Positions 27,505 to 36,677 of a DNA stretch of 61,833 nucleotides are shown piece by piece. The position numbers and the translations under genes are program-made. Within the stretch, counting starts at the first letter, position 1. The number at the start of each line of letters is the position of its first letter. Under the pieces are notes generated by a model. That model was not told the origin of the DNA. It saw nothing but the letters and a program-made list of their open reading frames with translations, and did not search any database. The DNA is from Bordetella parapertussis (GTDB lineage: Bacteria; Pseudomonadota; Gammaproteobacteria; Burkholderiales; SG8-41), in NCBI GenBank assembly GCA_945864585.1, contig CAMBCF010000009.1:1-61833 (forward strand), given 5' to 3'.

Positions 27505-27828
27505 TCAGCGTAGTCCAAGTTGAATCTTGATGGCGCGTTCAATGCCAAGCATTTCCGCTGGGGTTACCTTACCGATCCGCTTTTTGAGCCGCTGCTTGTC
27601 CGCCGTCATGATCTGGTCCGCAATTGCTTTGCCTTGAGCGCCTTTGACCTCGATCCGGGATTCGAACACGTAGAGCTTGGCTGTATTGCTGGTCACGGGA
27701 ACCACCTGCACGCGGTGCATGGCCCCGTTGGATGCGTCGTTGCTGACTATGACCGCGGGCCGGGTCTTCCTGGTTTCGGAACCTGTGGCAGGATCGAAAT
27801 CCACCCACCAGACCTCACCGCGTTTCAT
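27505..27828 (-). CDS. MazF/PemK-family endoribonuclease toxin
   Basis: A 107-residue toxin with the family start [17 protein letters not shown], the [11 protein letters not shown] strand, VQVVPVTSN and the C-terminal helix [14 protein letters not shown]. MazF enzymes are sequence-specific mRNA interferases. Its start overlaps the end of the antitoxin gene by 14 bases. Confidence 0.92.
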   Translation of the reverse strand: MKRGEVWWVDFDPATGSETRKTRPAVIVSNDASNGAMHRVQVVPVTSNTAKLYVFESRIEVKGAQGKAIADQIMTADKQRLKKRIGKVTPAEMLGIERAIKIQLGLR

Positions 27829-28042
27829 CGGCGCGTCCGATCAGGCCCTCCGTCCAGGCGCTCGCCTCGCGTTCACGCGCCGCATCACGCGCGGCCTCGC
27901 GATACTGCGCGCCCAGATCCTTTTGCGCGACATGCGGGCGGGCGAGATTTTCGATGAACTTGCTGATACTGCCGCGTCCTGCGACCCGGTGCAGGCCTTC
28001 GTAGACCGAGTCTTCGATCAAAATGGTAAGTTTTCTGCTCAT
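27815..28042 (-). CDS. Antitoxin of the MazF-like module
   Basis: A 75-residue protein starting [22 protein letters not shown], consistent with an RHH fold, and ending in a charged tail rich in Arg and Glu. The longer frame from 28222 enters prmC and is rejected. Only 38 bases lie between the prmC stop and this start, and they contain a promoter-like palindrome. Assignment as an antitoxin rests on position, size and fold. Confidence 0.8.
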   Translation of the reverse strand: MSRKLTILIEDSVYEGLHRVAGRGSISKFIENLARPHVAQKDLGAQYREAARDAAREREASAWTEGLIGRADETR

Positions 28043-28062
28043 GGCCGGCGCCTCCAATTGAC

Positions 28063-28078
28063 ACGTATGATTATACGT
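28063..28078. promoter_or_regulatory. Palindromic operator/-10 of the MazEF-like module
   Basis: ACGTAT-GATT-ATACGT is a perfect 6-base inverted repeat. On the minus strand its centre gives TATAAT (28075-28070), placed to start transcription about 20 bases before the antitoxin ATG. Binding there by an RHH antitoxin would block its own promoter. The promoter is immediately downstream of the prmC stop. Confidence 0.55.
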
Positions 28079-28080
28079 AT

Positions 28081-28950
28081 CTAGCCTGCCCGCGTCCTCC
28101 CGGCGTCGCCCTTTGCGACAATGCCGGTTCTGTTCCGTCCGCCCGTAACCCGCTCGATGCCCGCGATGTCGCACCACGATTGCACCTGGATAAATCCCGC
28201 GGTTGCGAACAGGGCGCGGCAACGTTCGGCCTGGTCGTAGCCATGCTCTAGCAGGAGCGCGCCACCCAGTGCAAGATTCGCATGCGCGCCTGCTACGATC
28301 ACCCGTATGCAGTCCAACCCGTCCGCGCCCGCAGCAAGCGCCGCCATCGACTCGAAACGCAAATCGCCTTGGGCTAAGTGCGCATCACCTTCGGCGACAT
28401 ACGGCGGGTTGGACACGATGAGGTCAAACTTTTCGTCGCTTTCGTTTCTTATCGCGCCAAACCAGTTGCCGGATTTGAATTCCACGTTGCTCGCGCCCAA
28501 GTATTGCGCGTTTTTGCGTGCGATTTGCAACGCCGCGTCGGAAAAATCGCTTGCGGTTACGCTTGCAGCGGCGCGCTCAAGTGCGATGCTGATGGCTATG
28601 CAGCCGCTGCCCGTGCCCAGATCAAGCACACGGCGCGCTTCGTCGCGCGGTAATCGTTCCAAAACTAAATCTACCAGCAACTCGGTTTCGGGGCGCGGAA
28701 TCAGCACGGCAGGCGACACCGCGAACGTGCGTCCGTAAAACTCGCGCTCGCCCACGATGTACGCCACCGGCTCACCCGCCGCGCGCCGCGCCGCCGTTGC
28801 GTGAAATTGCGCTGCGTGTTGCGCCGGGCATTCATCGTTGGCGTGCGCGACCAGATACACATCGTTCACCGCAAGCGCCGCGCGCAACAATACGCGAGCG
28901 TCTATGCTGGCGATGCCGCTGGCCCGCATCAGCTCAGCGAGGGTAGTCAT
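28081..28950 (-). CDS. prmC: Release-factor glutamine methyltransferase
   Basis: PrmC methylates the glutamine of the GGQ motif in release factors RF1 and RF2. The 289-residue protein has the N-terminal helical domain with YIVGEREFYG, the SAM motif VLDLGTGSGCIAIS and the catalytic NPPY (LIVSNPPYVAE). The C-terminus (after DIAGIERVTGGR) is a little longer than usual and basic; its stop falls beside the toxin-antitoxin module that follows, so the tail may be altered. It follows prfA by 26 bases. Confidence 0.95.
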   Translation of the reverse strand: MTTLAELMRASGIASIDARVLLRAALAVNDVYLVAHANDECPAQHAAQFHATAARRAAGEPVAYIVGEREFYGRTFAVSPAVLIPRPETELLVDLVLERLPRDEARRVLDLGTGSGCIAISIALERAAASVTASDFSDAALQIARKNAQYLGASNVEFKSGNWFGAIRNESDEKFDLIVSNPPYVAEGDAHLAQGDLRFESMAALAAGADGLDCIRVIVAGAHANLALGGALLLEHGYDQAERCRALFATAGFIQVQSWCDIAGIERVTGGRNRTGIVAKGDAGRTRAG

Positions 28951-28976
28951 ACGGTGGTTCGGCGTGCCCTCGTTGC

Positions 28977-30068
28977 CTAGGCCGGCTGCATCTCTTCGGC
29001 GAGCTGTGCCAGTTGCTCGGCCTGATGCTCGGCGGCGAGCGCGCCGGTGACATCATCGATATCGCCGTCCATGATCTGCGCGATTTTGTAGAGCGTTAAG
29101 TTGATGCGATGATCGGTCACCCGTCCCTGCGGAAAATTATAGGTGCGTATGCGCTCCGAGCGGTCGCCGCTGCCCACCAGCGATTTACGCTCGGCGGCGA
29201 TTTTCGAATTCTGTTCGCGCACCTGTTTGTCCTTGATGCGCGCGGCGAGCACCGACATCGCGCGCGCGCGGTTTTTGTGCTGCGAGCGGTCGTCCTGACA
29301 CTCCACCACGGTACCGGTCGGCAAATGCGTGATGCGTATCGCGGAGTCGGTCTTATTGATGTGCTGGCCACCCGCGCCCGACGAACGAAAGGTGTCAATC
29401 TTGAGATCGGCGGGATTCAACACCACATCGCTCACCTCGTCGACTTCCGCCAGTACCGCCACCGTGCAGGCCGAGGTATGCACCCGGCCCTGCGTTTCGG
29501 TCACCGGCACGCGCTGCACGCGATGCGCGCCCGACTCAAACTTCAGTTTGGAGTAAGCGCCGCGGCCGATGATCCTGGCGATGATTTCACGGTAGCCGCC
29601 GAGGTCGGAGGCGTTTTGCGACATGATCTCCACCTGCCAGCGATTGCGCTCGGCATAGCGGCAGTACATGCGAAACAGCTCGCCCGCAAACAATGCCGAT
29701 TCGTCGCCGCCGGTGCCGGCGCGGACCTCCAGAAAGATATTGCGCTCGTCGTTGGGGTCGCGCGGCAGCAGTTGTTTTTGCACATCCTGTTCCAGCTGCT
29801 CGAGCCGCGCGCGAATCTCGGTTTTTTCCGCCTCGGCGTATTCGCGCATCTGCGGATCGGCGGCCATTTCCTCGGCAGCCTTGAGATTACTTTCGCTCTT
29901 TTCATACTCGCGATACAACGCCACCACCGGCGCAATCTCGGCGCTTTCGCGCGTGAGCTTGCGGTAGTTATCCAGGTCGTCGGTGACGTTCTCCGAGCTC
30001 AAGGTGCGGTTGATTTCTTCCAGTCGCCTCGATAGTTGCGCCAGTTTCGCGGCTATGCTCTGCTTCAT
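28977..30068 (-). CDS. prfA: Peptide chain release factor 1
   Basis: RF1 recognises UAG and UAA. The 363-residue protein has the catalytic GGQ ([16 protein letters not shown]), the PxT codon-recognition tripeptide as PVT in [10 protein letters not shown], and the family C-terminal coiled segment. It starts one base after the hemA stop, so the two are translationally linked. Confidence 0.97.
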   Translation of the reverse strand: MKQSIAAKLAQLSRRLEEINRTLSSENVTDDLDNYRKLTRESAEIAPVVALYREYEKSESNLKAAEEMAADPQMREYAEAEKTEIRARLEQLEQDVQKQLLPRDPNDERNIFLEVRAGTGGDESALFAGELFRMYCRYAERNRWQVEIMSQNASDLGGYREIIARIIGRGAYSKLKFESGAHRVQRVPVTETQGRVHTSACTVAVLAEVDEVSDVVLNPADLKIDTFRSSGAGGQHINKTDSAIRITHLPTGTVVECQDDRSQHKNRARAMSVLAARIKDKQVREQNSKIAAERKSLVGSGDRSERIRTYNFPQGRVTDHRINLTLYKIAQIMDGDIDDVTGALAAEHQAEQLAQLAEEMQPA

Positions 30069-30069
30069 C

Positions 30070-31323
30070 TCAATCCTGCCGCGGTATTTGATACAGCCGC
30101 GTTAACAGCGCCATCAATTCTGCGCGCTCACCGTTGCTCGCGTGATTCAACGCATGGGTCGGCGGGTGCAGCAATTTATTGGTCAACGCCTGCGACAGCG
30201 CCTCGATCACCCGCTGCGGGTCTTCGCCGGCGTTCAGTTTGCACAATGCGCGCTCGACTTCTTTGCGGCGCGCGCGCTCAGCCGTGTCGCGCAGCGCGCG
30301 TATGGTGGGCACCAGTTCGCGGTTGCCCAGCCAATGCATGAAGTCGGTGACCTGATTTTCGATGATCACTTCGGCCTGCTCCACCGCATTCTGACGCTGC
30401 GCAAGGCCGGCGCCGGCAATCTTGCCGAGATCATCAACCGTATACAGAAACACGTCGTCCAGCTTGCCGACTTCGCCTTCCACGTCGCGCGGCACCGCAA
30501 GATCAAACATCATCATGGGACGGTGCTTGCGCGCGGCCAGTGCGCTTTCGACGATGCCTTTGCCGATAATGGGCAACGGACTCGCGGTGCAGCACACCAC
30601 AATATCGTGCAGCGCGAGCTGCGCCGGCAAATCGTTAAGCGAAATCACCCGCCCCAGAAATCGGTCGGCCAGATGTTGCGCACGCGCTTCGGTGCGGTTG
30701 GCAAACGTCAGTCGTTTGGGATGGTGCGCGGCGAAATGGCTGGCGCACAACTCGACCATCGCCCCCGCGCCTATGAACAATACAGCCTGTTCGGCAATAC
30801 TCGGATAGATGCGCCCTGCGAGTTGCACCGCGGCCGACGCCATCGACACAGTGCTGGCGCCGATACTGGTTTCGCTGCGCACCGATTTCGCCACCGCGAA
30901 AGTGCGCTGAAACAGCTTATTGAGCAACAGCCCCATGGTGCCGGCGGTTTCAGCGGCACGCACCGCATCCTTGAACTGGCCGAGAATTTGCGGTTCGCCC
31001 ACCACCATCGAGTCGAGTCCGCTGGCGACGCGAAATGCATGCTTCACCGCGCGCTCCTGCGGCAGCTTGTACAGGTACGGCTCGATCTGTTGCGGCTTAA
31101 GCTGGTGGTAGGCGGCCATCCACTCGACCGCGGCGCGCGGCTCGTCAGCGTGGCAGTAAATCTCGGTGCGGTTGCAGGTGGATACGATGGCAGCTTCCTG
31201 CACCGGGCGGCGCGCCACCAGATCATTCAACGCCCCCACCAAACGCTCGGCGTGAAACACCACCTGCTCGCGCACGTTCAGCGGAGCAGTCTGGTGGTTC
31301 AGGCCTATGGCGTAGAGTTGCAT
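30070..31323 (-). CDS. hemA: Glutamyl-tRNA reductase
   Basis: HemA reduces glutamyl-tRNA to glutamate-1-semialdehyde with NADPH, the first step of C5 tetrapyrrole synthesis. The 417-residue length is normal. The catalytic Cys is in [12 protein letters not shown]; the [15 protein letters not shown] block and the nucleotide-binding [14 protein letters not shown] are clear. It heads hemA-prfA-prmC. Confidence 0.97.
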   Translation of the reverse strand: MQLYAIGLNHQTAPLNVREQVVFHAERLVGALNDLVARRPVQEAAIVSTCNRTEIYCHADEPRAAVEWMAAYHQLKPQQIEPYLYKLPQERAVKHAFRVASGLDSMVVGEPQILGQFKDAVRAAETAGTMGLLLNKLFQRTFAVAKSVRSETSIGASTVSMASAAVQLAGRIYPSIAEQAVLFIGAGAMVELCASHFAAHHPKRLTFANRTEARAQHLADRFLGRVISLNDLPAQLALHDIVVCCTASPLPIIGKGIVESALAARKHRPMMMFDLAVPRDVEGEVGKLDDVFLYTVDDLGKIAGAGLAQRQNAVEQAEVIIENQVTDFMHWLGNRELVPTIRALRDTAERARRKEVERALCKLNAGEDPQRVIEALSQALTNKLLHPPTHALNHASNGERAELMALLTRLYQIPRQD

Positions 31324-31400
31324 CGCGAATAGCGTCCAACAAAGCGTTTGCGTGGACGCCTATGTTACCGTACCACCCGCGCTGGATAAATCGGAAATAG

Positions 31401-31419
31401 CGGATTTACAAGGGTTTTT
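31401..31419 (+). repeat. 19-base direct repeat, left copy
   Basis: cggatttacaagggttttt occurs here and again at 32651-32669, flanking the broken ion-channel gene at a distance of 1250 bases. Confidence 0.75.
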
Positions 31420-31514
31420 TGGCCGGGCGCGGTGTTATTGCAGTACGCTGCAGGTGCCTCCGGCGCCGCTGCGGGTGACCGCCCAGCGTAACTCACGCTA
31501 ACATTCGACGCACC

Positions 31515-32587
31515 ATGCACCTGCTCACCGCCAACCCAATCTTCAAGACGCTGGATGCGCACCTGGCGCGGCTGTCGTGGGACGCCCTGCTGCTGCTGGC
31601 GGCGCTGCATGTGACGATTTCATACGCGGTGCTGCGGCTGTTCGAGAGCGGCGAAATCACCGAGGGCATTGCGTTCTGGTATTACTATGTGACGACCGCC
31701 ACCACCATCGGCTACGGCGACATCGCGCCCAAAACGCCAGGCGGCCGCTTGTTTACAACGCTGTGGATCATGCCCGGCGGCATCATGCTGTTTACCGTAT
31801 CCATCGCCAAATTTTTGCAGTTCATCGCCAACCGTTGGAGAAAACGCATGCGCGGAGAAGCGGATTAGTCCGATCTTGAAGATCACATCGTCATCCTCGG
31901 CTGGCAGGGCTTGCGCACGCGGCGCATGATCGAGGAAATTATCGCCGACCCCGGCGCGGCCAAGCGCGAGATCGTGTTATGCACCACCAAGGAAATCGAA
32001 AACCCGATGCCGCACAGCGTAAAGTTCGTGCGCGACAAGGCCTTGAGCGAAGCGGGGCTGCACCGGCGCGCCGGTTCGGCGGGCGCTGCTGTCATTATCA
32101 CACTGGGGCACGACGACAACGACACGCTGGCGGCGTCCCTCGCCGCAGCATCGCTCAACAAGAACGCGCATATCGTTGCGCACTTTGAACAACAGTCGTT
32201 CGGCAACTTGCTCACTGCGCATTGTCCGCGCGCGGAGGTGATGGTTTCGTTGTCGATTGAATTTATGGTGTGCGCCGCGCTGGACCCCAGTTCGTCGCGC
32301 GTGCACCGCGATTTGTTATCGGTGGTCGGCGGGGAAAAAATTATTTTAGCGTGCGCATGCCCGCCGACGCGCCGCTGGCGCGCTACGGTCAGCTCATGAC
32401 GATGCTGAAAGAAAAGCACAACGCGACCCTGATCGCGATGGCCGACGACACCTATGGCGAGGGACTGCATCCGAACGCCTCGATGGACGCGCAAGTGGCG
32501 CCCGGCGCGGTGCTGTACTACATCGCTGCGCGCCGTATTGACCCGGCGCTGGTGCAGTGGCGGAATGCGGGAACCAAATTGGGGTAA
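31515..32587 (+). pseudogene. Potassium channel with TrkA-N domain, interrupted twice
   Basis: The first 117 codons encode two membrane helices around a K+-selectivity filter TTIGYGD, ending RKRMRGEAD. An in-frame TAG (31866-31868) follows. The same frame then continues SDLEDHIVILGWQG into a TrkA-N (RCK) regulatory domain up to VVGGEK near 32335, where an A-run (gggaaaaaatt) shifts the frame; the rest (MPADAPLARYGQLMTML to the end) lies in another frame. Together these give a normal channel of about 355 residues with one nonsense and one frameshift lesion. A pore-only product could still be made from the first part. Sequencing error at the A-run is possible. Confidence 0.87.
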
Positions 32588-32650
32588 GCGCCAGTCTGTA
32601 ATGCGCAAAGCTCACTGCGGTTCGATGCCCGCCGGACCATTCGGAAGCAT

Positions 32651-32669
32651 CGGATTTACAAGGGTTTTT
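32651..32669 (+). repeat. 19-base direct repeat, right copy
   Basis: This is the exact copy of 31401-31419. The pair brackets the channel pseudogene and could mark an old insertion or recombination event. Confidence 0.75.
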
Positions 32670-33130
32670 GAGAATACTGGCGAAACCCGGCTCCCGCATT
32701 GACGCAAATCAAAGCTGCGAACGATTAGCGAACTAAGGCATAGTGGCGTGCAAACAATCACAAATATCGCTTGACGGCGCCATGTGAAAGGCGTCAACTG
32801 AACTCACTCCGGTGATTCGGCTCGGGATGGATTCTCAGACTAACGAATGATCCGGTTGCTGTTCTCGAATTTCGCTGTTGTGCGCGCCCCGGATGCGGGT
32901 GTGCCTGATGCGAAAAGGCGGCGACCACCCTCAACACGATGTTTGAGGATTATTCCGGGCCGGGTGGCTGGAGCTGACACCCTAGGGTCAGGCGTAGTGT
33001 GACTTTCTGACTGGAGAGGCTATCTATCGATGAAAATTCCGACAACGCTAATTTGACGCCGGCACCAATATTCCGGCATACGTCACGGTGATGTGACGAA
33101 CTGAAGCCACGGCTAGTGGCGAATCTGTGA

Positions 33131-33158
33131 AGCCCTGCGAGATTTTTCGCGGGGCTTT
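33131..33158 (+). terminator. Hairpin agccctgcga/tcgcggggct
   Basis: A 10-base stem with one G-T wobble is followed by a short T-containing tail (tttgcgtt). It lies about 80 bases before the HNH nuclease gene. There is no intact gene just upstream to be terminated, so its role is unclear. Confidence 0.5.
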
Positions 33159-33235
33159 GCGTTGCTGGCGCAGCGGTTTCCAGCGCTACCGTTTTTGTCG
33201 TAAGCTGACGGCCTGTACCACAGGCAATTATTCCC

Positions 33236-33610
33236 ATGGCACAAGCAAATGAGCGGCTGGATCAGGTAGTTCGGGACGCCCGGCGCAACGCCGATAAGCG
33301 AGCCGCCGGCTATCGGGCGCAGGCACTCAAACTGTTTCCGTGGGTGTGTGGGCGATGTGCGCGTACGTTTACGCACAGCAATCTGCAACTGCTGGAAGTC
33401 CACCACAAGAACAGCAATCACGATGACAATCCGCCTGACGGTAGCAATTGGGAACTCCTCTGCACCTATTGCCATGAGCATGAACATTCCAAGCTGAAAG
33501 ATAGCGCGGGGCGCACGGACGCGGGAAACACATCGGCGGCCGCGACGTTTAATCCTTTTGCGCAATTGAAAACGATGATGGATTCCAAAAAACAGGATTG
33601 CGACTCTTGA
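33236..33610 (+). CDS. yajD: YajD-type HNH nuclease
   Basis: The 124-residue protein has a zinc-ribbon pair (CGRCARTF and LCTYCHEHEH) around an HNH core with LEVHHKNSNHDDNPPDGSNW. This matches the small YajD family of HNH nucleases, whose cellular role is not established. It stands alone with its own start 26 bases after a short spacer. Confidence 0.88.
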   Translation: MAQANERLDQVVRDARRNADKRAAGYRAQALKLFPWVCGRCARTFTHSNLQLLEVHHKNSNHDDNPPDGSNWELLCTYCHEHEHSKLKDSAGRTDAGNTSAAATFNPFAQLKTMMDSKKQDCDS

Positions 33611-33673
33611 TCAGCATGGATCAGACATTACGCGCTTGCTCACTGCTGATTGCCGCCGCCCATTCCTGTCAAC

Positions 33674-33850
33674 TCAAGCCTGTATCTCCAGCATCTCAAA
33701 ATCGTCTTTGGTAGCAGAGCAATGCGGGCAGGTCCAATTTGCCGGCACATCGTCCCAGCGCGTGCCCGGTGCTATGCCTTCGTCGGGTATGCCCAGAGCT
33801 TCTTCGTACACAAAACCGCACAGTATGCACATCCATTTTTTGTCGTTCAT
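33674..33850 (-). CDS. Rubredoxin
   Basis: This 58-residue protein begins MNDKKWMCILCGFVYEEALG and ends WTCPHCSATKDDFEMLEIQA, with the two CxxC pairs that bind one iron and the aromatic residues conserved in rubredoxins. Rubredoxins pass single electrons to oxygenases or reductases. It lies between yajD (convergent) and prpB (same strand, 60 bases upstream), so it may be cotranscribed with prpB. Confidence 0.92.
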   Translation of the reverse strand: MNDKKWMCILCGFVYEEALGIPDEGIAPGTRWDDVPANWTCPHCSATKDDFEMLEIQA

Positions 33851-33909
33851 GGCCTTGGCTTTCGAATTTTGTGTTGCTGTGCGCGGGGTGATGCCGGCAT
33901 CCCCGCGCG

Positions 33910-34839
33910 CTACTGCTTTTTGCCCTGCGCGAACAAGGTGTCGAGTTTGCCTTCAAACGCGTGGTAATCCAGATAGTCGTAAAGATCGTCGCGCGTTTGC
34001 ATCAATGCGACGACATTCTTCTGGTGGCCATCCTTGCGCAACGCCTGGTAAACCTTGAGCGTCGCGGCATTGGCGGCGCGCCAACCCGACAACGGATACA
34101 GCGCCATCGCCACATTCGCGCTCGCCAGTTCCTGCGTCGAGAACAGCGGTGTTTTGCCAAATTCGGTAATGTTGGCGAGGATCGGTACTTTCACCGCGTC
34201 AGCGAACTTTTTGTACATCGGCAGCTCGGTAATCGCCTCGGGGAAGATCATGTCCGCGCCCGCTTCCACGCACGCGCACGCGCGATCAATCGCCGCCTGC
34301 AGGCCTTCCACCGCCAGCGAGTCGGTGCGTGCCATTACCACAAATTGACTGTCGGTCTTGGCATCGACCGCGGCTTTGATGCGATCGACCATTTCGTCCT
34401 TGCTCACGATTTCCTTGTTCGGACGGTGGCCGCAGCGTTTTTGTTGCACCTGATCTTCGATATGCATGGCGCCCGCGCCGAACTTGATCAAGGATTTCAC
34501 GGTACGCGCAATATTGAAGGCGCCACCCCAGCCGGTATCCACATCGACCAGCAACGGCAGCGTGCATACGTCAGTAATGCGCCGTATGTCGATTAGCACG
34601 TCGTCGAGCGTGCTGATGCCCAGATCGGGCAATCCGAGCGAACCCGCCGCCACGCCGCCACCGGACAGGTAAATCGCCTTGAAGCCGGTGCGCGCGGCCA
34701 TGCGCGCGGCGTATGCGTTGATGGCGCCGGCGATTTGCAACGGCTTTTCGGCAGCCACAGCGGCGCGAAAACGCGCGCCCGCCGAAGCCGCTTGTGCCGC
34801 AGGACTTGCCTTGGCGGTGGAAAGATCAGTCATGTGCAT
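33910..34839 (-). CDS. prpB: 2-methylisocitrate lyase-like protein
   Basis: An isocitrate-lyase/PEP-mutase superfamily enzyme of 309 residues. It has the catalytic loop KRCGHRPNK, metal-site residues in VDVDTGWGG and MHIEDQ, and MARTDS. PrpB splits 2-methylisocitrate to pyruvate and succinate in propionate degradation; closely related lyases act on other 2-hydroxy-di- and tricarboxylates. No prpC or prpD follows, so the substrate should be treated as probable only. It is divergent from an IclR regulator. Confidence 0.85.
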   Translation of the reverse strand: MHMTDLSTAKASPAAQAASAGARFRAAVAAEKPLQIAGAINAYAARMAARTGFKAIYLSGGGVAAGSLGLPDLGISTLDDVLIDIRRITDVCTLPLLVDVDTGWGGAFNIARTVKSLIKFGAGAMHIEDQVQQKRCGHRPNKEIVSKDEMVDRIKAAVDAKTDSQFVVMARTDSLAVEGLQAAIDRACACVEAGADMIFPEAITELPMYKKFADAVKVPILANITEFGKTPLFSTQELASANVAMALYPLSGWRAANAATLKVYQALRKDGHQKNVVALMQTRDDLYDYLDYHAFEGKLDTLFAQGKKQ

Positions 34840-34885
34840 GCCTCAAAGTGAGCGGAACAACCGCTTTTCCGCTTAAGAAAAAACT

Positions 34886-34900
34886 GTCCAATTAACGGAC
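34886..34900. promoter_or_regulatory. Inverted repeat gtcc-N7-ggac in prpB/iclR intergenic region
   Basis: GTCCAATTAACGGAC lies 47 bases upstream of prpB and about 135 bases before the divergent IclR gene. It is a candidate operator, by position only. Confidence 0.35.
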
Positions 34901-35033
34901 TTAATCAGATATTTTCAATCTCTGTGCTGCGCGAAAGCTAGCGCAATAGCCAAATTTTTGCAATAGGAGTTATAATGGTGGACTCCAAAGAACCCCACCA
35001 TCATTCGGACTACCTACAGGATTACCCGCCATT

Positions 35034-35825
35034 ATGTCCAGAAACTCTTCCGCCGAGCAGGGCCGGCTCACCGGCACCCAAAGTATAGAACGCGCGCTGC
35101 TGCTGTTGCGCGAAATCGCCGCCCACAACCGTTCCGGCTCGCGTCTGCTTGACCTCGCCACGCGCACCAGCCTGCAGCGGCCCACCGTGCATCGCATGTT
35201 GAAATGCCTCGCGCACGAGGGCATGGTGCAACAGGATGCCGATACGCACCGTTATTATTTGGGATCGATGGCTTTTGAGTTGGGCCTCACCGCCGCACCG
35301 CGTTTCAATATGCGCGAAATCTGCCACCCCGGCATGGTGCGCATTGCGGAAGCCACCGGCGACACGGTGTTTCTCACCCAGCGCAGCGGTCCCGACGCCG
35401 TCTGCATAGACCGCCATGAGGGCACGTTTCCGATCAAAACCTTCACCCTCGACATCGGCATGCGCCGTCCGCTGGGTGTGGGCACCGGCAGTCTCGCCAT
35501 AGTCGCCGCGCTGCCGGACGAAGAAATTCAGGGCATTATCACCAGCAATCAGCCACGCTACGAGGAGTATGGTGTTTCCTGCGCTACGCTGCTGGCGCAG
35601 GCGCGCAGAGCGCAAAAACTCGGCTACTCGATGCGTGAAGCGCCGACGCTGGCGGGCGTGCGCTCGGTAGGCCACGCCATACGCAATCAGTCCGGCATTG
35701 CATTCGCCGCACTGTCGGTGTCTACCATCTCCAGCCGCATGACCGAGAAGCGCGTGATTGAAATCGCCTCGCTGCTCAAAAACGAAGCGCGTCTGATTGA
35801 AAAGCAACTGAGCAACGGCGCGTAG
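35034..35825 (+). CDS. IclR-family transcriptional regulator
   Basis: The 263-residue regulator has an N-terminal winged helix-turn-helix (SIERALLLLREIAAHN...SLQRPTVHRMLKCLAHEG) and the C-terminal IclR effector domain (GMVRIAEATGDTVFLTQRSG, GVGTGSLAIVAAL, VGHAIRNQSGIAFAALSVS). IclR proteins commonly control degradation operons next to them; divergent prpB is the obvious candidate target. Confidence 0.93.
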   Translation: MSRNSSAEQGRLTGTQSIERALLLLREIAAHNRSGSRLLDLATRTSLQRPTVHRMLKCLAHEGMVQQDADTHRYYLGSMAFELGLTAAPRFNMREICHPGMVRIAEATGDTVFLTQRSGPDAVCIDRHEGTFPIKTFTLDIGMRRPLGVGTGSLAIVAALPDEEIQGIITSNQPRYEEYGVSCATLLAQARRAQKLGYSMREAPTLAGVRSVGHAIRNQSGIAFAALSVSTISSRMTEKRVIEIASLLKNEARLIEKQLSNGA

Positions 35826-35861
35826 GCGTTGGGCATTCAGCGCAATCGCGTATAAAGCGCG

Positions 35862-35952
35862 GCAGAAGCGGAGGCGCAGAGCTTACGCAGAGAACATCCT
35901 AAAACGTTTTGGTTTTCTGTGCGGCAGTTCTCTGCGCCTCTGCGGTGAGGTT
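35862..35952. repeat. Palindromic repeat (ggcgcagag ... ctctgcgcc)
   Basis: The arms gcggaggcgcagagcttacg and gttctctgcgcctctgcgg surround a short loop between the IclR gene and the NIPSNAP gene. Dispersed repeat type. Confidence 0.65.
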
Positions 35953-35980
35953 TTTGTAGTAAAAACAACCAGGAGCAGCC

Positions 35981-36613
35981 ATGATTTACGAAATGAGAAC
36001 TTACGATTTGAAACCCCGGTCACTGGCCGAAGTCGAAAAACGCTTTGGCGAGGCCTACGAAAAACGCAAGAAATACTCGGAACTGACTGCGTTCTGGCAT
36101 ACCGAGATCGGCCCGCTGAATCAGATTGTTCACGTGTGGCCGTACAAAGATATGGAAGAGCGCAATCGCATACGCGCCGCCGCGGTAAAAGACGGCGCTT
36201 GGCCGCCTGCCACCACCGAGTTCATCGTCAGCATGCGCTCGGAGATCATGATTCCGTTTTCCATCTCGCCCGAACTTAAAGCCGCCAAGATGGGGCCCTA
36301 TTACGAGATGCGCACCTACACCCACGTTGCGGGCGATCTGCCCAAGCTGCGCGCGGTGTGGGAAAAAGCGGTGCCGGAGCGCTTGAAATTCAGTCCGCTG
36401 TGCGCGGCGTGGTATTCCGAGCTGGGCGGCCTTAACAAGTTTGTGCACATCTGGCCCTACCCGACGCTGGATGCGCGCAACGCCACGCGCGACAAGGCGC
36501 ATGCCGCCGGCGTGTGGCCCCCTTCAGCCGAAAAGCTGGGGCTGCCGGGGTACAGCCTCGTTGCACAGGAAAACAAGATACTGATGCCATCTGCGTTTTC
36601 GCCGCTGCAGTAA
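35981..36613 (+). CDS. NIPSNAP-family protein, two tandem domains
   Basis: The 210-residue protein consists of two NIPSNAP/Dabb-like ferredoxin-fold repeats. Both start with an aromatic MR-TY motif (YEMRTYDLKPRSL and YYEMRTYTHVAGDL) and contain the H-x-WPY block (IVHVWPYKDM and FVHIWPYPTL). Bacterial members often lie in degradation clusters, with no proven reaction. An AGGAG RBS lies upstream. The creatininase gene follows after 65 bases. Confidence 0.9.
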   Translation: MIYEMRTYDLKPRSLAEVEKRFGEAYEKRKKYSELTAFWHTEIGPLNQIVHVWPYKDMEERNRIRAAAVKDGAWPPATTEFIVSMRSEIMIPFSISPELKAAKMGPYYEMRTYTHVAGDLPKLRAVWEKAVPERLKFSPLCAAWYSELGGLNKFVHIWPYPTLDARNATRDKAHAAGVWPPSAEKLGLPGYSLVAQENKILMPSAFSPLQ

Positions 36614-36677
36614 GCATGAAAGTGGGCGAGGGTTGTGAAGGCTTCCGGTACAACCGCGCAATAAGAGTGGGGTTCGT

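Larger units (their letters stand above)
32588..33235. other. 648-base gap without a gene
   Basis: It contains the right copy of the 19-base direct repeat (32651-32669) and a terminator-like hairpin (33131-33158). Otherwise only short frames without recognisable similarity are seen. It could be the remains of a lost gene; nothing else can be supported. Confidence 0.5.

Noticed and set aside
30142-31332. 396-codon plus-strand frame
   Set aside because: Shadow of hemA, a high-GC artefact.
31866-31868. Amber codon as programmed readthrough in the channel gene
   Set aside because: The same gene also has a frameshift in an A-run, so decay or sequencing error is the simpler explanation.
32588-33235. 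Possible tRNA or small RNA gene in the large gap
   Set aside because: No cloverleaf or conserved RNA motif could be recognised; only a hairpin is visible.
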